Below are positions 10,470 through 22,140 of a DNA stretch of 64,000 nucleotides, in pieces. The stretch lies in the NCBI GenBank assembly GCA_947396885.1, contig OX377201.1:10554332-10618331 (forward strand). Direction: 5' to 3'. Both the position numbers and the translations under genes were made by a program. Position 1 is the first letter of the stretch. Each line of letters opens with the position of its first letter. Under the pieces are notes generated by a model, which was given only the letters and a program-made list of their open reading frames with translations, did not search any database and was not told where the DNA came from. Origin of the DNA: Heligmosomoides polygyrus polygyrus. Its lineage: Eukaryota > Nematoda > Chromadorea > Rhabditida > Heligmosomidae.

Positions 10470-11135
10470 AGGTTCCCCCTCACTCGTTTCTTCTTACTGG
10501 ATCTAATTGCTGGTCTGCCTTTACTGGTCTTTCCTCCCCCTCTTTTTAGTTCCCCACCTTTCTGGTCCCATCTCCTGGATTACTTCTTTGCTTCCACTAC
10601 TGACCCCCTACTGGTATCCTTCTTGCTAGTTTACCCGTCCTGGCCCCTCCTCCAGGTTGTTCTTTTCCTTACTGGTCGCTCTCCTGGTCCACCCTGGAGG
10701 TCCCCTTTACCGCCCTTCTTCACCACCCCCTAAGTGGTCCTCACATGTTCACGGCAGACGTCGGTGGCACGTATTCAGAATCAGGACGCTTGTTGCGCGA
10801 CGTAGGGAGCCGTCTTCCAAATCCAGGAGCTCAGAAGCGCGCGCAGTCGCCGCTGTGTCGAGCATGAAGAGGCTGTGCATATGGCAGATTCCTTGTTCTC
10901 CGAATGAATTTCCTTGCGGCTCCCTTCTTGTTGGTTCCCGGTCCATGTCCCGCTTCGAAGTACCTTCTTCCAGGTCGATTCCCTTCACCTCCTGGCCTGC
11001 TTCATTGTTCCCCTATCGACCCCCCCCCCCACATCCCGATGCCTCCTTCAAGTCGCTTCTTCCTGGTCGCTGTCGGTTCTCCACACTCAAAGTCCCCCTT
11101 CTACTCTTACTCCTTTAGTGGTCTTCTCATGCTAA
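10470..11135 (-). repeat. Pyrimidine-rich minisatellite, reverse of the 3.8-4.3 kb array
   Basis: CT-rich sequence with repeated TACTGGTC, CCTCCTGG and CCCCCTT pieces. It is the reverse complement of the GACCAGTGAAGG array at 3,846-4,335. It is interrupted by a 220-bp-repeat unit at about 10,740-10,930. Open frames across it are compositional. Confidence 0.7.
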
Positions 11136-11800
11136 TGGCACAAAGTTGTCGGCACGGCTTCTGAATCTGGACGCTCAGAAACGCGCGTAGGTGCTGTTGT
11201 GTTAAGCAGTAAAGGGCTGCGCTTCCCCTGTTGTAGAGACATCACACGTTCAATAGCAAAATTTGCCCGCGGTGTAGATGATGCGGCGTATCTCACTTGG
11301 TTAGATCACTCGACCGCCCTCGCTGTGGATGATGCGACGTATCTCATTTAGATCTGCTCACTCAAACGTAATCGATCGCTAACTCAATTATATAGTGGTA
11401 GATAGATAGAAGATAGATAGATAGATCCCTCGTCGTAGGACGACGGTGTCTTCTCTTCTGACTCCAGACAGTTGTTGCGCAACGAAGGGGTCCTATCTTC
11501 TTGATCCAGGCGCTCAGAAAGGCTCGCAGTTGTCGCTGTGTAGAGAAGGAGGAGGCTGCGCTTCCTCTGCTGCAGCAGCATCTCATGCTCAATTCTGAAT
11601 GCTATCCCTTGTCGTAGGACGGCGTCTCCTCTTCTGACTCCAGAGGTTGTGGTGAGACGAAGGGAACCCGTCTTCTGGATTCAAGCACTCAGAAACGCGC
11701 ACAGACGCCGTTGTGTCAAGCAGGAGGAGGCTACGCGTCCTCTGCTGCAACAACATCCCATGTTGAACAGCAAACGTTGCCCGCGCGAGGTACGCAGAGG
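10740..11800 (+). repeat. About 220-bp tandem-like repeat, four or five copies
   Basis: Units near 10,740-10,930, 11,150-11,280, 11,410-11,600 and 11,610-11,800 share GCTCAGAAACGCGC, GTTGTGTCAAGCAG, GAGGCTGCGCTTCCTCTGC and CAGCAAACGTTGCCCGCG. A (GATA)n run lies at 11,400-11,430. No gene is supported. Confidence 0.65.
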
Positions 11801-12392
11801 CGTCGCAAGAGGTTACATGAGATTGCTCGTGGTTCCACGAGGCGTATATCAGCCAGGTTTCTAACCTGACTGAGATACGCCTCATCATCTACAGGGCGGG
11901 GAGCTAACTCAATTATATAGTGGTAGATTGTATTGTAATATTGTTGTGCCAGCGTTACAAGACTTTTCGATCAACCTAATACCAATACATAGGTACAAAG
12001 CACCGAGTTCAAAGTTCTGCAAATTCAAAAGAACACTGCTGATCTTTCACTGACGAAGGCACCTGCAACGTTTCACCTGCTTCAAATCGGTTACCGTCTG
12101 CGAGGGATGGCGCAATCAGCCGCGAATTATAAATGACTCTGAGAACGCTGAAACCATATATGGTTCTTGCATCATTCACCCTTGTCTTTCGCTGACATTT
12201 TGGCATGGTTAAATGGCCTCTTGAGAGCAGTTTCTGCAGCGGCGCTGACTTCGGGCACATCTCTCGCTTAATGACGCCCTCCACGTCCCGCTTTCTCTGC
12301 ATCCCTTCGTGGTCGCTCTCCGAGTGCATCGACCTCCGTTACCAACCGTATTCGGTGGGGACTCTGATTTTTTCGAGATTTTTCCGTTTTTC
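11801..12392. other. No gene recognised
   Basis: A minus-strand open stretch of 106 codons (12,009-12,329) has no recognisable motif. A short near-palindrome (GCGTATATCAGCCAGG with TGAGATACGC) lies near 11,840-11,885. Confidence 0.35.
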
Positions 12393-12575
12393 TTGGTTCG
12401 GTGGTCTCCAAGCCTTCCATCCCTCCGGAGGGGTTTCATCTTTACCACTGAGTTGTCCACCGGCTGACCACTGCAAGTCGTTGTGTAGGCCAAGCATACG
12501 TTCAAGTTGTGTGTAAAACAACCAGTGGAAGTGCAATGCGTGGCGCATCCCTCAAAGCATTGCATTTCCACTGGA
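12393..12575 (+). repeat. SINE-A fragment with terminal inverted duplication
   Basis: The central body is retained (CCAAGCCTTCCATCCCTCC, then the CACTGCAAGTCGTTG region). The end, 12,520-12,573, is an imperfect hairpin with arms CCAGTGGAAGTGCAATGC and GCATTGCATTTCCACTGG. Confidence 0.7.
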
Positions 12576-13591
12576 ATAACTCCTGCATTTATCATTTACC
12601 CTTACCCTTCAGTAATCCTTGCCGCTGTGTGCAGTTACATACATCACCAGGATATTTGTTCTTCTCCTTGTCTAGGATTAAAATCATAAATTTAACCAGA
12701 CAAAGAAAAGCTTCGGTGAAATCACCGGGACCATTGGAACCAGCGAACAAATCCTGTCATTATTCAACACCACTCCTTCGGGACTTATTCGAACTTCTTC
12801 TGTGTCTATGGAGGCCGATGAGGTTTGTTTGTCTCTTACACGTCATCCACCGCCTTTCCACTTCTGTTGGGTGTTCTATGGTTCTTTCGAGTCTCGTTCA
12901 AGCTCTTGCAGTGTCTCGCAATGCACTTCCTTCCTTTCTGTGTAGGATAAACCTTCTAGCGAAATTGAGTCCAGACCTGGAGAGGTAACTGAAGATCTGA
13001 AATAAGTGACGGGAATAAGTCAACCAATCCGAGATGAGCTACATACGTATGTATTTTTCACGTTCTTCCATCTGGTATGCATTACATAGAGTCCGCACCG
13101 GGTTTAAGAGTGGGTACGAGAATCGCAGGGGGGGGGGTCGTACTTCGATTCATATCTTTTTTTCCATAATAGTAAGAGAAGAAGTGATAAACAGTCCGCT
13201 AAAAATTTTGTCAAATTTCTGAGAATTTCCGTCAAGTCGTTAAACCGGATTTTAACGAAAATGCCGTTAATTCGTTAAACTCTTCAAATCGTTAACCGTT
13301 AAATACGCACACTTGTAACTAGCTTTGGTGTTTGCTCCGTTTTTCTATGATGCTGGCCGCCCCCTCCCCGGCTAAGATAGACCGCCGACATTTCAATAAG
13401 TGTTATATTAGCATGAACAGGGACACGCATAGAAGAACATTGAAGTGAATTACTACGAATACCATGCCTGCATTTTCACTTGATTCGACTACATTCCTCT
13501 CAGTTATTCATTTCAGGCATGGGGTGTTGTGATTTTGTCTAAACGGTCCTGAGTCGTGACCTTTCTCTTTATATATTTTATCCCCCGTTTA
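12576..13591. other. No gene recognised
   Basis: A plus-strand open frame runs to 12,988 but has no family features. A G-run lies at 13,129-13,136. A cluster of CGTTAA words lies at 13,235-13,315. Nothing else is assignable. Confidence 0.35.
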
Positions 13592-13890
13592 GGGCGCGTG
13601 TAGCGCAGTCGCAGGAGGCGCCGGCTGTTGCGTGCAACCGATACTAGGTTCCTGGTTCGGATTTCCCGCCCAGGCCAACCAAGCCTTCCATCCTTGCGGG
13701 GTCGGTGAATTGGTATCAGACTTGTCTTGGGAAGGATAGAGCGCTGACTTGTTCATCGGCTGGCCACCGCAAGTCGTTGTATGGCCAAATACGCATTCAA
13801 CTCGCCACCACGACATCCCGTAGAGGTAGAATGCGTGGCGCATCCCAAATGGGATTGAATAACGCCGTCTTTTATCCTTTTTTATCCTTT
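13592..13890 (+). repeat. SINE-A copy, near full length
   Basis: The head GGGCGCGTGTAGCGCAGTCG pairs with CGCCC at the end of the tRNA-like part. The B-box-like GGTTCGGATTTCC is intact. The body is complete and the tail is TTTATCC repeats. Confidence 0.9.
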
Positions 13891-14082
13891 AAGTTCGCGT
13901 TCACCGTTGGATTCCGTTTTTTTAGACACCTACAATGAATAGTGCACTTACCCTTACGGAGCTCCACGTTTCTATTTCCTGCTTTTCTCGCTTAGCACAT
14001 GTTGTCTTCCGACTCTAATCCACACGGAACAACTAATCATAGACGACATTCTATCGCTGAAAGCCTTAATGTTGTGCTGTGA

Positions 14083-14349
14083 GAGCCCCGTAGCGCAGTA
14101 GGAGGAGACGCCGGCTGTCTCGCGGACCTGATTGCAAGTATTTCGTCTGGATTTCCCGCCATTGCCTACCATTCCTTCGTGTCCTTTATTGGTATCAGAG
14201 TTGTCTGGGAAGGATGAAGCGCTGAATTGTTCATCGGCCGACCACCGCAAGTGATTGTATGGCCATTCAAGTCGCCTCCTCGACATCCCGTAGAAGTAGA
14301 ATGCATGGCGCATCCCAAAAGGGATTCAATAACGCCGTCCATTACCGCT
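14083..14349 (+). repeat. SINE-A copy, diverged
   Basis: A-box CGTAGCGCAGTAGGAGG is present. The B-box region is altered (GTCTGGATTTCCC). The body is complete, with a short tail. Confidence 0.85.
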
Positions 14350-14604
14350 TATCTTTGGTATTGTGCAGCTGCAGCTCAGTCTTTCCTATTTTTTCAAACT
14401 GCTTCAGACCACTTATAGGCGTCCCGTGGGAGATATATTCCGACGTGGTCAGTAGATGTAGTCCTACTACTGGAGCTTCACCTGCTGTTCTAGTTTTAAT
14501 TCTGTAGGCAATCCCCCGATGGGTGGATGAATAGAGACCTAAAATGGATTCCATCCACAGGGGAGGGAAGCAATTTTCGATTTAGAAATTTATCAATGTT
14601 CTAA

Positions 14605-14975
14605 CACATTTGCTTAAGCCTGGAGCGGCTGGTAGAGAGGCTACATGTTGTTACAGAATGTTTTGTTGCAGTCAAAACCCTTGCGCCAGGCGGGACTCGA
14701 ACCCGCATCTTCTGCTTTCCGTGCAGCGATGTTCGCCTTACACCACCGGCGCTGCGCACGTAACATCCGCGATATCCTCGAGGCCTGTCACTGGTAAGGT
14801 CTTCAGCTTAACCGGCTCCATCCTGATATCAGCGACCGGCCCATCCCATATCACGGGTGGGTGCTGACACGGTGTAAGGCGAACATCGCTGCCCGGAAAG
14901 CAGAAGATCCGGGTTTGAGTCCCGCTTAGCGCAAGAGTTTTGATTGCAACAAAGCATCCTGTAACAGCAGAAAAT
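14605..14975. repeat. Palindromic element with two inverted tRNA-like units
   Basis: A tRNA-like unit on the minus strand (about 14,683-14,756) has a perfect T-arm (GCGGG-TTCGAGT-CCCGC) and an anticodon-like stem CTGC/GCAG. It faces an inverted partner on the plus strand (about 14,870-14,936). The flanks are also inverted: TTTTGTTGCAGTCAAAA against TTTTGATTGCAACAAA. The loop base before the anticodon is C, not T, and the D-arm is odd, so these are tRNA pseudogenes in a repeat and not working tRNAs. Confidence 0.7.
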
Positions 14976-15759
14976 TATCAGTTTTTTAGTAACTGGAATC
15001 TTCATGCATCTTCATCTTGCTTGGCAGCGTCACTAGAATTAAGGCGTTTTTTAAAAGTTTGAGTGATTTTTGATATAAACATATTATGTTTCAGTACACT
15101 CATCCTACACACTTCTGAGGACGAAGTAGTAAAGGCGTCATCTCACTATTCTTCAACATTGGCCTCGCTTGATTTTTTTAAATTTTCATTTCTAAATTTG
15201 GTTTGATTTGCTCAAGTTTGCTTTGACATGGACCAAAAACTTTTCGGTTTGATTAAGCATGCTGCGAAATATAAGAAAAACGAAAATGTTCACAAGAACA
15301 CGGAAACTATTGTATCGCAGAGCAATCCTCAAATTACATGGTAAGGTTTCTTGCTTTCTCGTACACTCTATACTGAGAAAACGAACACAGAATTCCTGCT
15401 GTAGTTTCTGCAAATTATTCCAATGCACTTTTTTGTGTCCTATTTAAACTGCCAATTATGCCGTATCTTGTCTGCATCAGCGCACAGGCAATTAAATAAA
15501 ATTGCAGTTTCTGGGGAATTGTGGCAGAAGAAGCCTGAAATGCTCTTAAGTGTCCTTCTCAGACAAGGGCATAAATCTTTGACGACATTGAAAGTCTTTC
15601 GTTCGCTATTTCTATTTCGTCGTCGCTTACTTTACAACATCATAATTTTGTAACAAGAACAAACACGAATTCCGAGGGCCGTGTTCAGAAAATTCAAGCT
15701 CTTGTTACGTTGTTAAGATTTCTACACTTTCGCGTTTCTTTTTCATCATTTTTGGTAGG
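14976..15759. other. AT-rich, no gene recognised
   Basis: Short open frames on both strands near 15,190-15,650 show no family motif or convincing splice structure. Confidence 0.35.
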
Positions 15760-16900
15760 CTTTGTTTAAGCTAGATTTTGGCACAAAGAATTATTGAAAA
15801 AATCAGAGCGAACTCTTCCAAATTGAAATAAGCCTTTTTTACTTGAAACTCTCCAAAAAGGTGAGGATAACTTTTTGTTCAAGGAAAATTCTAGCACAAC
15901 TTTCTGTTATGAAGTTTTAATTCATCTACCCAATAAGTGAACACATTGTTTGAAGTTTTATTAAATTTTTATTTTTCGAGAAAAATAATGATTGAAATCT
16001 TGATTTTTCAAAAATATTCTTTTAAAAATTTTTTAAAGAACTTTTTAAAAATGATTTTCAAAGAACGGGAAGGAGGCTATTTTTTAGTGTCAAAAGGGGA
16101 TTGCGCCATACCGTCCTCCAAGAAGTCGCGATTTTTGTTCGACTGATAGCAGAATTTGTGTTCTAAGGTTAAAACAAATACAACTGTGAAACCCACATAT
16201 CCCCATTTTGATGATTTATGTAAGTGGCTATTACACTATCAATTAAATAAAAAATTAATTTAAAATCGAATTAAAAATTGAATAAATATTTTAAAATAAA
16301 ATAATAAATAAATATTATCAAATAAAAAATAAATTAAAAATAAAATATAATGAAATTAAAAAATAAACTAAAATTAAAAAATAAATATAAAATATAAATT
16401 AAATAAAAAATAAATAAATAAAATAAATAAAATAAAAAAAATAGAAGTTGCGGCGAACTTTTTCAGTGCACGGCGCAACCTGATTTTTTAATACTCTTGC
16501 TTATTTGCCTTGCTTTAACACACATTTTAATTTAATCTTTTTCTCTACAATTTTTAAAATAAACCTATTACACATTTTGAGGCCAGTGAACGGAAAATTT
16601 CAAAGAAAATTATACCATAATTTCTTAAACAAAAAATTACTTCAACCATCTTATTGAGTCTGTAGTTTTTTCTGAGTCTGCCTGAAAGTCGTTTCGATTT
16701 ATAAGTGTTTGCTTTGATTTCAAAAGTCTTAAAGCTAGCCTCAAGAGAAACCGAGATGACTTTCAGGCAGCTCAAACTACAAACTTAATAAGATGGCTAG
16801 AGTAATTTTTTGTTTAAGTAAATTTAATTTTTAAATTGAAGAAAATTGAAATTTTTAAATAAAATTTAAAATAATTGGAATATTTTTCTTTAAAATTTTC
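15760..16900. repeat. AT-rich repeat C (copy 1)
   Basis: It shares several anchor pieces with 26,640-27,790 and 35,395-36,240: GCGAACTCTTCCAAAT, the GACGTCGCGATTTTT-like region (here AAGTCGCGATTTTTG at about 16,122) and a CATCTTATTGAGTCTGTAGT region. A local inverted repeat is at about 16,645-16,795 (CTGCCTGAAAGTC against GACTTTCAGGCAG). Positions 16,235-16,445 are almost pure A/T. No coding is visible. Confidence 0.6.
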
Positions 16901-17040
16901 TCGTATAGTCTATAGTCTCCTTTCCCAATAAGTGTATTAATTTTTTTGTTCAATTTGACTTTAAAAGCGTCCATTTCGACGTGAAAACAGTATATAAAAA
17001 TTACTCTTTTATGTTTTATGTGTTACTATATTTATATTAA

Positions 17041-17339
17041 GGGCGCGTGTAGCGCAGTCGGAGGAGGCGCCGACTGTCGCGTGCACCCGATACCAGGTTC
17101 CTGGTTCGGATTTCCCGCCCAGGCCAACCAAGCCTTCCATTCCTCCGGGGTCGGCGAATTGGTACCAGACTTGTCTGGGAAGGATGAAGTGCTGACTTGT
17201 TAATCGGCTGGCCACCGCAAGTCATTGTATGGCCAAATACGCATCCAACACGCCTCCACGATATCTTGTAGAAGTAGAATGCGTGGCGCATCCCAAAAGG
17301 GATTGAGTAATGACGTCCTTTATCCTTTATCCTTTATAC
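17041..17339 (+). repeat. SINE-A copy, near-consensus
   Basis: One of the best copies. It has head GGGCGCGTGTAGCGCAGTCG, B-box-like GGTTCGGATTTCCC, acceptor-like CGCCC, a full body, and a tail of three TTTATCC units. Confidence 0.92.
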
Positions 17340-18332
17340 CAAAATGCATGACGCCTTCCACGATTTGATTGACTCACATGTATCTTTATTCTTCTGAACC
17401 AGAGTGGACTACATACCCATTAGCTGTTTAGCAGTAATGTCGTTATAGTGACATTACGACTCTGTCTATGTCTTACTTCAGCCTTTGGAACTTCATTTAG
17501 CTTGGACTGACTGGCTGTCACCTGTACTACTCAGCACACGTAGTGCAACTGTTCGAGAGTGAATGAGCCTTTATTAAATGCCAGGGCTATGCACTCCGTC
17601 CCATATATGAGGCAATTTTCTCAATCAAATAAAGTTAATTCATTAAGATCCTTATTCATGGCGTCAACCTTTACCGCCTTTACTTCTCGAAGCAAATATG
17701 GATCTCACACTTGGCAGCGGCCTGCTAGCACTCCTCACTCTTTACCTTCGTGCCCTTCCTTATCGTGGAAAATTTCACTCTGTGGCGATCAGAATTATCT
17801 AGTAGCTTCTGTTGTGGTTACTGGAATTAGTGCAGAGTTCAATGAGCTGCAGGATTACTTCCACTGATATGCGTAGCGACTTTGTCACGCCAAAAAATTA
17901 ATATCGCACAATCGCCCCTGATACACCACAGAAGAAAAATTGCAGATTTTGTCATGTTATACAAAATTGTTGCAAATAAGGTTTCCATTCACACAACTAA
18001 AGCCCTTGACGGGATGTTGACAAGTTCCGTGAGAGGGAAGTTGGAGCTTCGAGTCTCAGTTGCTAAATCGCGAATCAGATCAGATTTCCTAACCTTTCGC
18101 ATTCTCAAGGAATTCAATCTGCACCTGGGCAAGCATGAAGATTTAGAGAGGCTCTCTGCTCAAGCCTGTAGAATGTTTGTCAAAGATTGAATACCAAACA
18201 GCCAAGAAATGATCCCTGTGGTTTACTCTTTACTTGTCCTGTGTTCGAGTGGACAATCTGTGATGTTTTGTTCGATGTTTTTTTTTACACTTTACATGCA
18301 AGACAGTTGTCTGTGTCAGACTATGCCTTGGA

Positions 18333-18363
<31 letters not shown>

Positions 18364-18366
18364 ATA
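17340..18366 (+). mobile_element. Non-LTR retrotransposon 3' fragment with (AAAT)n tail
   Basis: The open stretch at 17,882-18,190 (RRKIADFVMLYKIVANKVSI, then RIRSDFLTFRILKEFN) resembles the region after the reverse transcriptase in CR1/Jockey-like LINEs, where a 'RR..DL..LYKI' patch is common. An earlier part lies at 17,559-17,867. The element ends in (AAAT)n at 18,335-18,366. The clade is an inference and no catalytic domain remains. Confidence 0.55.
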
Positions 18367-18408
18367 CCATCGGCACTCATGTAGTGGAGTAAGCATTCTA
18401 CACGAATA

Positions 18409-18550
18409 TTAGGTTGTCTCGCAAGTTCTCACCATTTCGAATGCTTCACTTTGAACTACCGAAACTTTCTCAAATCTTATCGAATTTAGTAGAAATAAGC
18501 ACCTTTCGAATCAGCACACTTTGGCAAGTCGGCCACCGGTCGACCTGTTC
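18409..18550 (-). mobile_element. mariner terminal fragment
   Basis: TTAGGTTGTCTCGCAAGTTC and the next 100 bp are the reverse complement of the right end of the mariner at 22,850-23,892. They share GAATGCTTCACTTTGAACTA. Only the 3' end is left. Confidence 0.7.
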
Positions 18551-18684
18551 CACAGCACAAACAAACACTTCTGAACACCATTTTCCCTAAGATCTCACAG
18601 CACTGCAGCGAAGTAGTTTTATAGAGCCATCAAGGCAACAAGGGTGTAACTGCTGGCATGGAAGTGTCATCCACTTAACAAATA

Positions 18685-19140
18685 TTAGGCTGTCGCAAAA
18701 TTCATCTCCGTTTCGAGGTATGTATAAATAAATATTTTTTTTACCCTAAATCATTCCGTACCAGGGAAAGCCACCATACCGTTCAATATGTTTTTTTCTG
18801 CTTTAAAAAAAACATATGTGATTATCGCTTTAGTTTTTCTAGCCGACATTTCCCCACTTTTCCAAGCTCTTGATTCTCATTTGCGTCAGAAACCATTCAC
18901 TAATTTGGCCGAAGTTGAATGTACCCTCCTTGATCTCGTTACTTCCTGTAGTCTCCGTTTTTATTGTAAAGGATTAGGTTTATTTTTTGTCTCTTTTCTG
19001 TTTCTTTCTTTTCTTTTTTCGTTGGCAAAAATATGTGATTCTAGCGCTTTTTACTTCGATCAATACAGTTGTGTTTTAGCTGAGTTATAGCAGTTTGAAA
19101 TAAGCACTCCGTTTCGGCGATTAATTTCGCGACAACCTAA
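18685..19140 (+). mobile_element. Internally deleted mariner, 456 bp
   Basis: The terminal inverted repeats are TTAGGCTGTCGCAAAATTCA at the left and the complement TCGCGACAACCTAA at the right, flanked by TA. The interior keeps the C-terminal coding remnant (LIPLFQALDSHLRQKPF-like, 18,855-18,960) seen in the longer relatives at 24,791-26,337 and 37,758-38,913. It cannot make a transposase. Confidence 0.8.
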
Positions 19141-19667
19141 TAGAGCCGCTAAAACCGTTCGGCATATCTGCAAGAGAAATGCTTGAAGGTAACCTGCAGG
19201 AGATGAATTTGAATAAATTGAGTTATCTAACTTGAACAACTGCCTAGCCAGTCGTCGTTCGCGCTTGCTTCTTCCTCATGTCTGCTTCAGCTCATGAGAT
19301 CTTCTCCAGCACTAACGCATTTGCTCTCTCTCCACAGCTGACAGGACAAAAATGCCTCTTTTTGATCCATGATGATCATGCTTCGTAGCAGAGGAGCCGT
19401 CGTGGGTGATGGATAACGAAGTGCGGACTTCCACGTGTTGTAGCCTCCAGCAATAATTGACACCCCTAGAATGCTCCCACTGTGCTCTAAGGCCATATGC
19501 CTTTTCGTAGTCTGAGCGATGGCGATTCACCTTCCCTTCACTATTACAGGTAGGATCTGGGAACCTCTCAAAAGGTCGGAGTCCTAATAATCCAATGGAA
19601 TTAGATTTTTAGATAAGGATCCTCTTTTGCAGAACATCCAGGGCTTTCGGTCATCCCAGGAGAGTAT
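19141..19667. other. No gene recognised
   Basis: Two overlapping minus-strand open frames (19,287-19,530) have no family motif. No repeat match was seen inside the window. Confidence 0.35.
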
Positions 19668-19750
19668 CCGACATCCCGAAGAAGTAGAATGCGTGCCGCA
19701 TCCCAAAAGGGATTGAGTAACGCCGTCCTTTATCCTTTATCCTTTATCCT
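19668..19750 (+). repeat. SINE-A fragment (3' end and tail)
   Basis: It keeps GACATCCCGAAGAAGTAGAA, GGGATTGAGTAACGCCGTCC and four tail units. Confidence 0.8.
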
Positions 19751-20111
19751 ATCATACTTATGTGGCATTACTCTTTTATAATTTCCATTCAGTCTTATAT
19801 GTCGCCCTCCACGCTAGGGAATTCATCATGCATCGTGTTATGATGGCCTATCGAGTGCCGTAGGGCGAAAGGCTTGATTGCTCTGAGAGACCGTCGCGGC
19901 CGGCGTCACAACAAAAGCGACTAATTTGGTTACTGATGAGATAGACATATGAATTTTTCACTGAATGAATTATCTCCGTCGGTTTTTCTTCCCCCTGTGG
20001 ACCGCTGCTCGCCACTTCGGTCTCAATATTCCATCTGCAAGGTGCTGTCCGAGAAAAACTGTTTATAAGCTGATCGAAACCTCAGAAGAATAGCAACGCT
20101 TTGATTTAGAG
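19751..20111. other. No gene recognised
   Basis: Mixed-composition spacer. Nothing with coding or repeat character was recognised. Confidence 0.35.
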
Positions 20112-20362
20112 AATAAAGGACGAAGGTCGGAGTTACTGTATCCTGTTTGTGATGCGCCACGCCTCCTACTTCTACGTCGTATGTCGTGGAGGCTATTTGA
20201 ATGCGTTTTGCCTACACATTGACTTGCAGTGACCAGTCCATGAACTAGTCAGCAATTTACCCTCCCAGACAAGTCTGGCACCAAGTCCCGTAATCCGAAC
20301 CAAGAACCGGATATCGGGTGCATGCAACAGCCGGCACCTCCTCCGACTGCGCTACGCGCGCC
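20112..20362 (-). repeat. SINE-A copy, diverged
   Basis: Reverse orientation. It has TGATGCGCCACGCCTCC, the complement of the tRNA-like head near 20,310-20,362, and a short tail at the left. Confidence 0.85.
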
Positions 20363-20395
20363 CAACGATTTGATTTAGGCTCGAAATTAAGAACC

Positions 20396-20930
20396 ATTGT
20401 ACATTTTCTTTACTGTTGCTATTACTTATTATTACTACTATTATTACTATTATTACTATTAATACTATTAATACTATTATTATTTATTATTATTAGTATT
20501 ACTAAATATTGAAACAATTCAGACATTCTCAGGTTTCATGATAGTCGAACATGGAGAATAATTACAATTACTATTTTATTTTAACTTACTATTACTATTA
20601 CTATATTTTTTCCTGTTATTTATTTATTTTATATACGTTTTTTACTATTACTATTACTATTATTTTCCCTATTTTTATTTATTTCATTTTATATACATTT
20701 TCTTTACTATTACTATTACTATTATTAATATTACTTTTTATTATTAGTATTACTAAGTATTGAAACAATTCAGACATTCCCAGGTTTAATGATAGTCGAA
20801 CATGGAGAATAATTACTATTATTATTTTATTTTTTTACTATAACCATTACTATTCTTTTTTCCTATTTTTATTTTTTATTTTATATACATTTTCTTTACT
20901 ATTACTATTACTATTTTATTTACTTACATA
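20396..20930. repeat. (TTACTA)n microsatellites in tandemly duplicated units
   Basis: Runs of TTACTA and TATTAC alternate with an ATACATTTTCTTTACTATTA segment. A 60-bp piece (GAAACAATTCAGACATT...) is repeated at about 20,511 and 20,761. This is a local duplication of a microsatellite-bearing unit of roughly 200-250 bp. Confidence 0.8.
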
Positions 20931-20981
20931 TTCTCGGTTACCTGACTTGCTCTTACACGTATCGGTGTGCGAACATCCATA

Positions 20982-21276
20982 TAAGGATAAGGATAAAGGA
21001 TAAAGGACGGCGTTATTCAATCCCCTTTGCGATGCGCCACGCATTCTACTTCTACGGGATGTCGTGGAGGCGAATTGAACGCGTATTTGGCCATACAATG
21101 ACCTGCGGCGGAAATCCGATGAACAAGTCAGCGCTTAATCCTTCCCAAACACGTCTGGTACCAATTCACCGACCCCGGAGGGATGGAAGGCTTGGTTGGC
21201 CTGGGCGGGAAATCCGAACCAGGAACCTGGTATCGGGTGCAGGCGACAGCCTCCTCCGACTGCGCTCCACGCGCCC
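20982..21276 (-). repeat. SINE-A copy with 11-bp target duplication
   Basis: Near-full-length reverse copy. The flanks GAACATCCATA (20,971-20,981) and GAACATTCATA (21,277-21,287) form an 11-bp target-site duplication with one mismatch, as expected for LINE-driven insertion. Confidence 0.92.
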
Positions 21277-21287
21277 GAACATTCATA

Positions 21288-21312
21288 AGCAATAAATAAA
21301 TAAATAAATAAA
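21288..21312 (+). repeat. (AAAT)n tail-like microsatellite
   Basis: Six AAAT units directly after the SINE target duplication. Probably the leftover tail of an older retroelement. Confidence 0.7.
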
Positions 21313-21974
21313 TTTTCTAAAATGTATGCCACATCCGCGTTGAACTGGATACTCTTCGATTGAGTTGACTACCTTTGGGGTATACATAGGATTTCTTTTT
21401 GAAAATGGGTGTTTTTTTTTAATTGACATTGTCAATGCTATAAACAAACATTTTGCGTTCCTAAAAATTACTGTATCAATCATTTTGTTAAAGACCCTTT
21501 TCTCTTAACTAAAAATGTGCTTTAAAATTAATAACACCAAAAAATCGGTAAGAAATCGGTAGGAACAAAGCGCTCTGTTCCTCCATACGGTACGTCCCAA
21601 TGTTTTCCAGTTAATTATTAGCAGTTTACCTATTGTTTAGAATGATTTGAAAAGAGCCGTGAGTGGCAGTCTTTGTCCTGATCACAGAATGTGAAACAAA
21701 TCTCCGGTCCAGCACAAAAAAAAAACTGGACTTTTATCAACTACGCAGTTCCAGAAAACGCTACTTGCACTAAGAACCACAACGCACAGGATAACTTTTT
21801 CCTATTACTCCTCGCGAATTTTTTGTGCCATGAAAACTATCTATCTGGTTCTCCTATGGTCTATCTATCTGGTTCCCCTATAGCTCACAGGAGACGAACT
21901 TTTGTCAATTCAATCAGTATATACCTTTCTACGGCAAATTCTTTATTTGGCAATGTTAGGTAGAGTTTTCCATT
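21313..21974. other. No gene recognised
   Basis: AT-rich. A 24-bp unit (TCTATCTATCTGGTTCYCCTAT) occurs twice in tandem near 21,838-21,881. Confidence 0.4.
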
Positions 21975-22140
21975 CATGTCGCGAATGTGGGCAGCATTGG
22001 AAGTTGGGGACGCGCCAGCCAATCAGGCCGCATAGAATGTTCGTGCCATTCAGTGTGAGCATGTGCGGCCGATGCTATGATTCGTTATGATAGACCGCCG
22101 CGTTCCCACCTTCTAGTGCTGCCCACGTTCGCGACATAGG
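21975..22140. mobile_element. MITE-like palindrome, about 165 bp
   Basis: The ends ATGTCGCGAATGTGGGCAGC and its near-perfect complement GCTGCCCACGTTCGCGACAT lie at 21,977-21,997 and 22,118-22,138. The interior holds CGCGCCAGCCAATCAG, also seen near 44,960, 45,630, 59,915 and 60,995. No coding. A non-autonomous DNA transposon is the likeliest reading. Confidence 0.75.

Noticed and set aside
10317..11164. Proline/leucine-rich open frames in the CT-rich region
   Set aside because: Compositional effect of the pyrimidine-rich minisatellite; no domain, start context or splice structure.
14683..14756. Possible functional tRNA gene
   Set aside because: T-arm is perfect, but the D-arm and the base before the anticodon are wrong, and the unit occurs as an inverted pair inside a repeat.
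17041..17120. SINE heads considered as true tRNA genes
   Set aside because: The acceptor stem pairs over five bases but no normal anticodon arm can be drawn, and about 29 copies carry the same non-tRNA body and tail.
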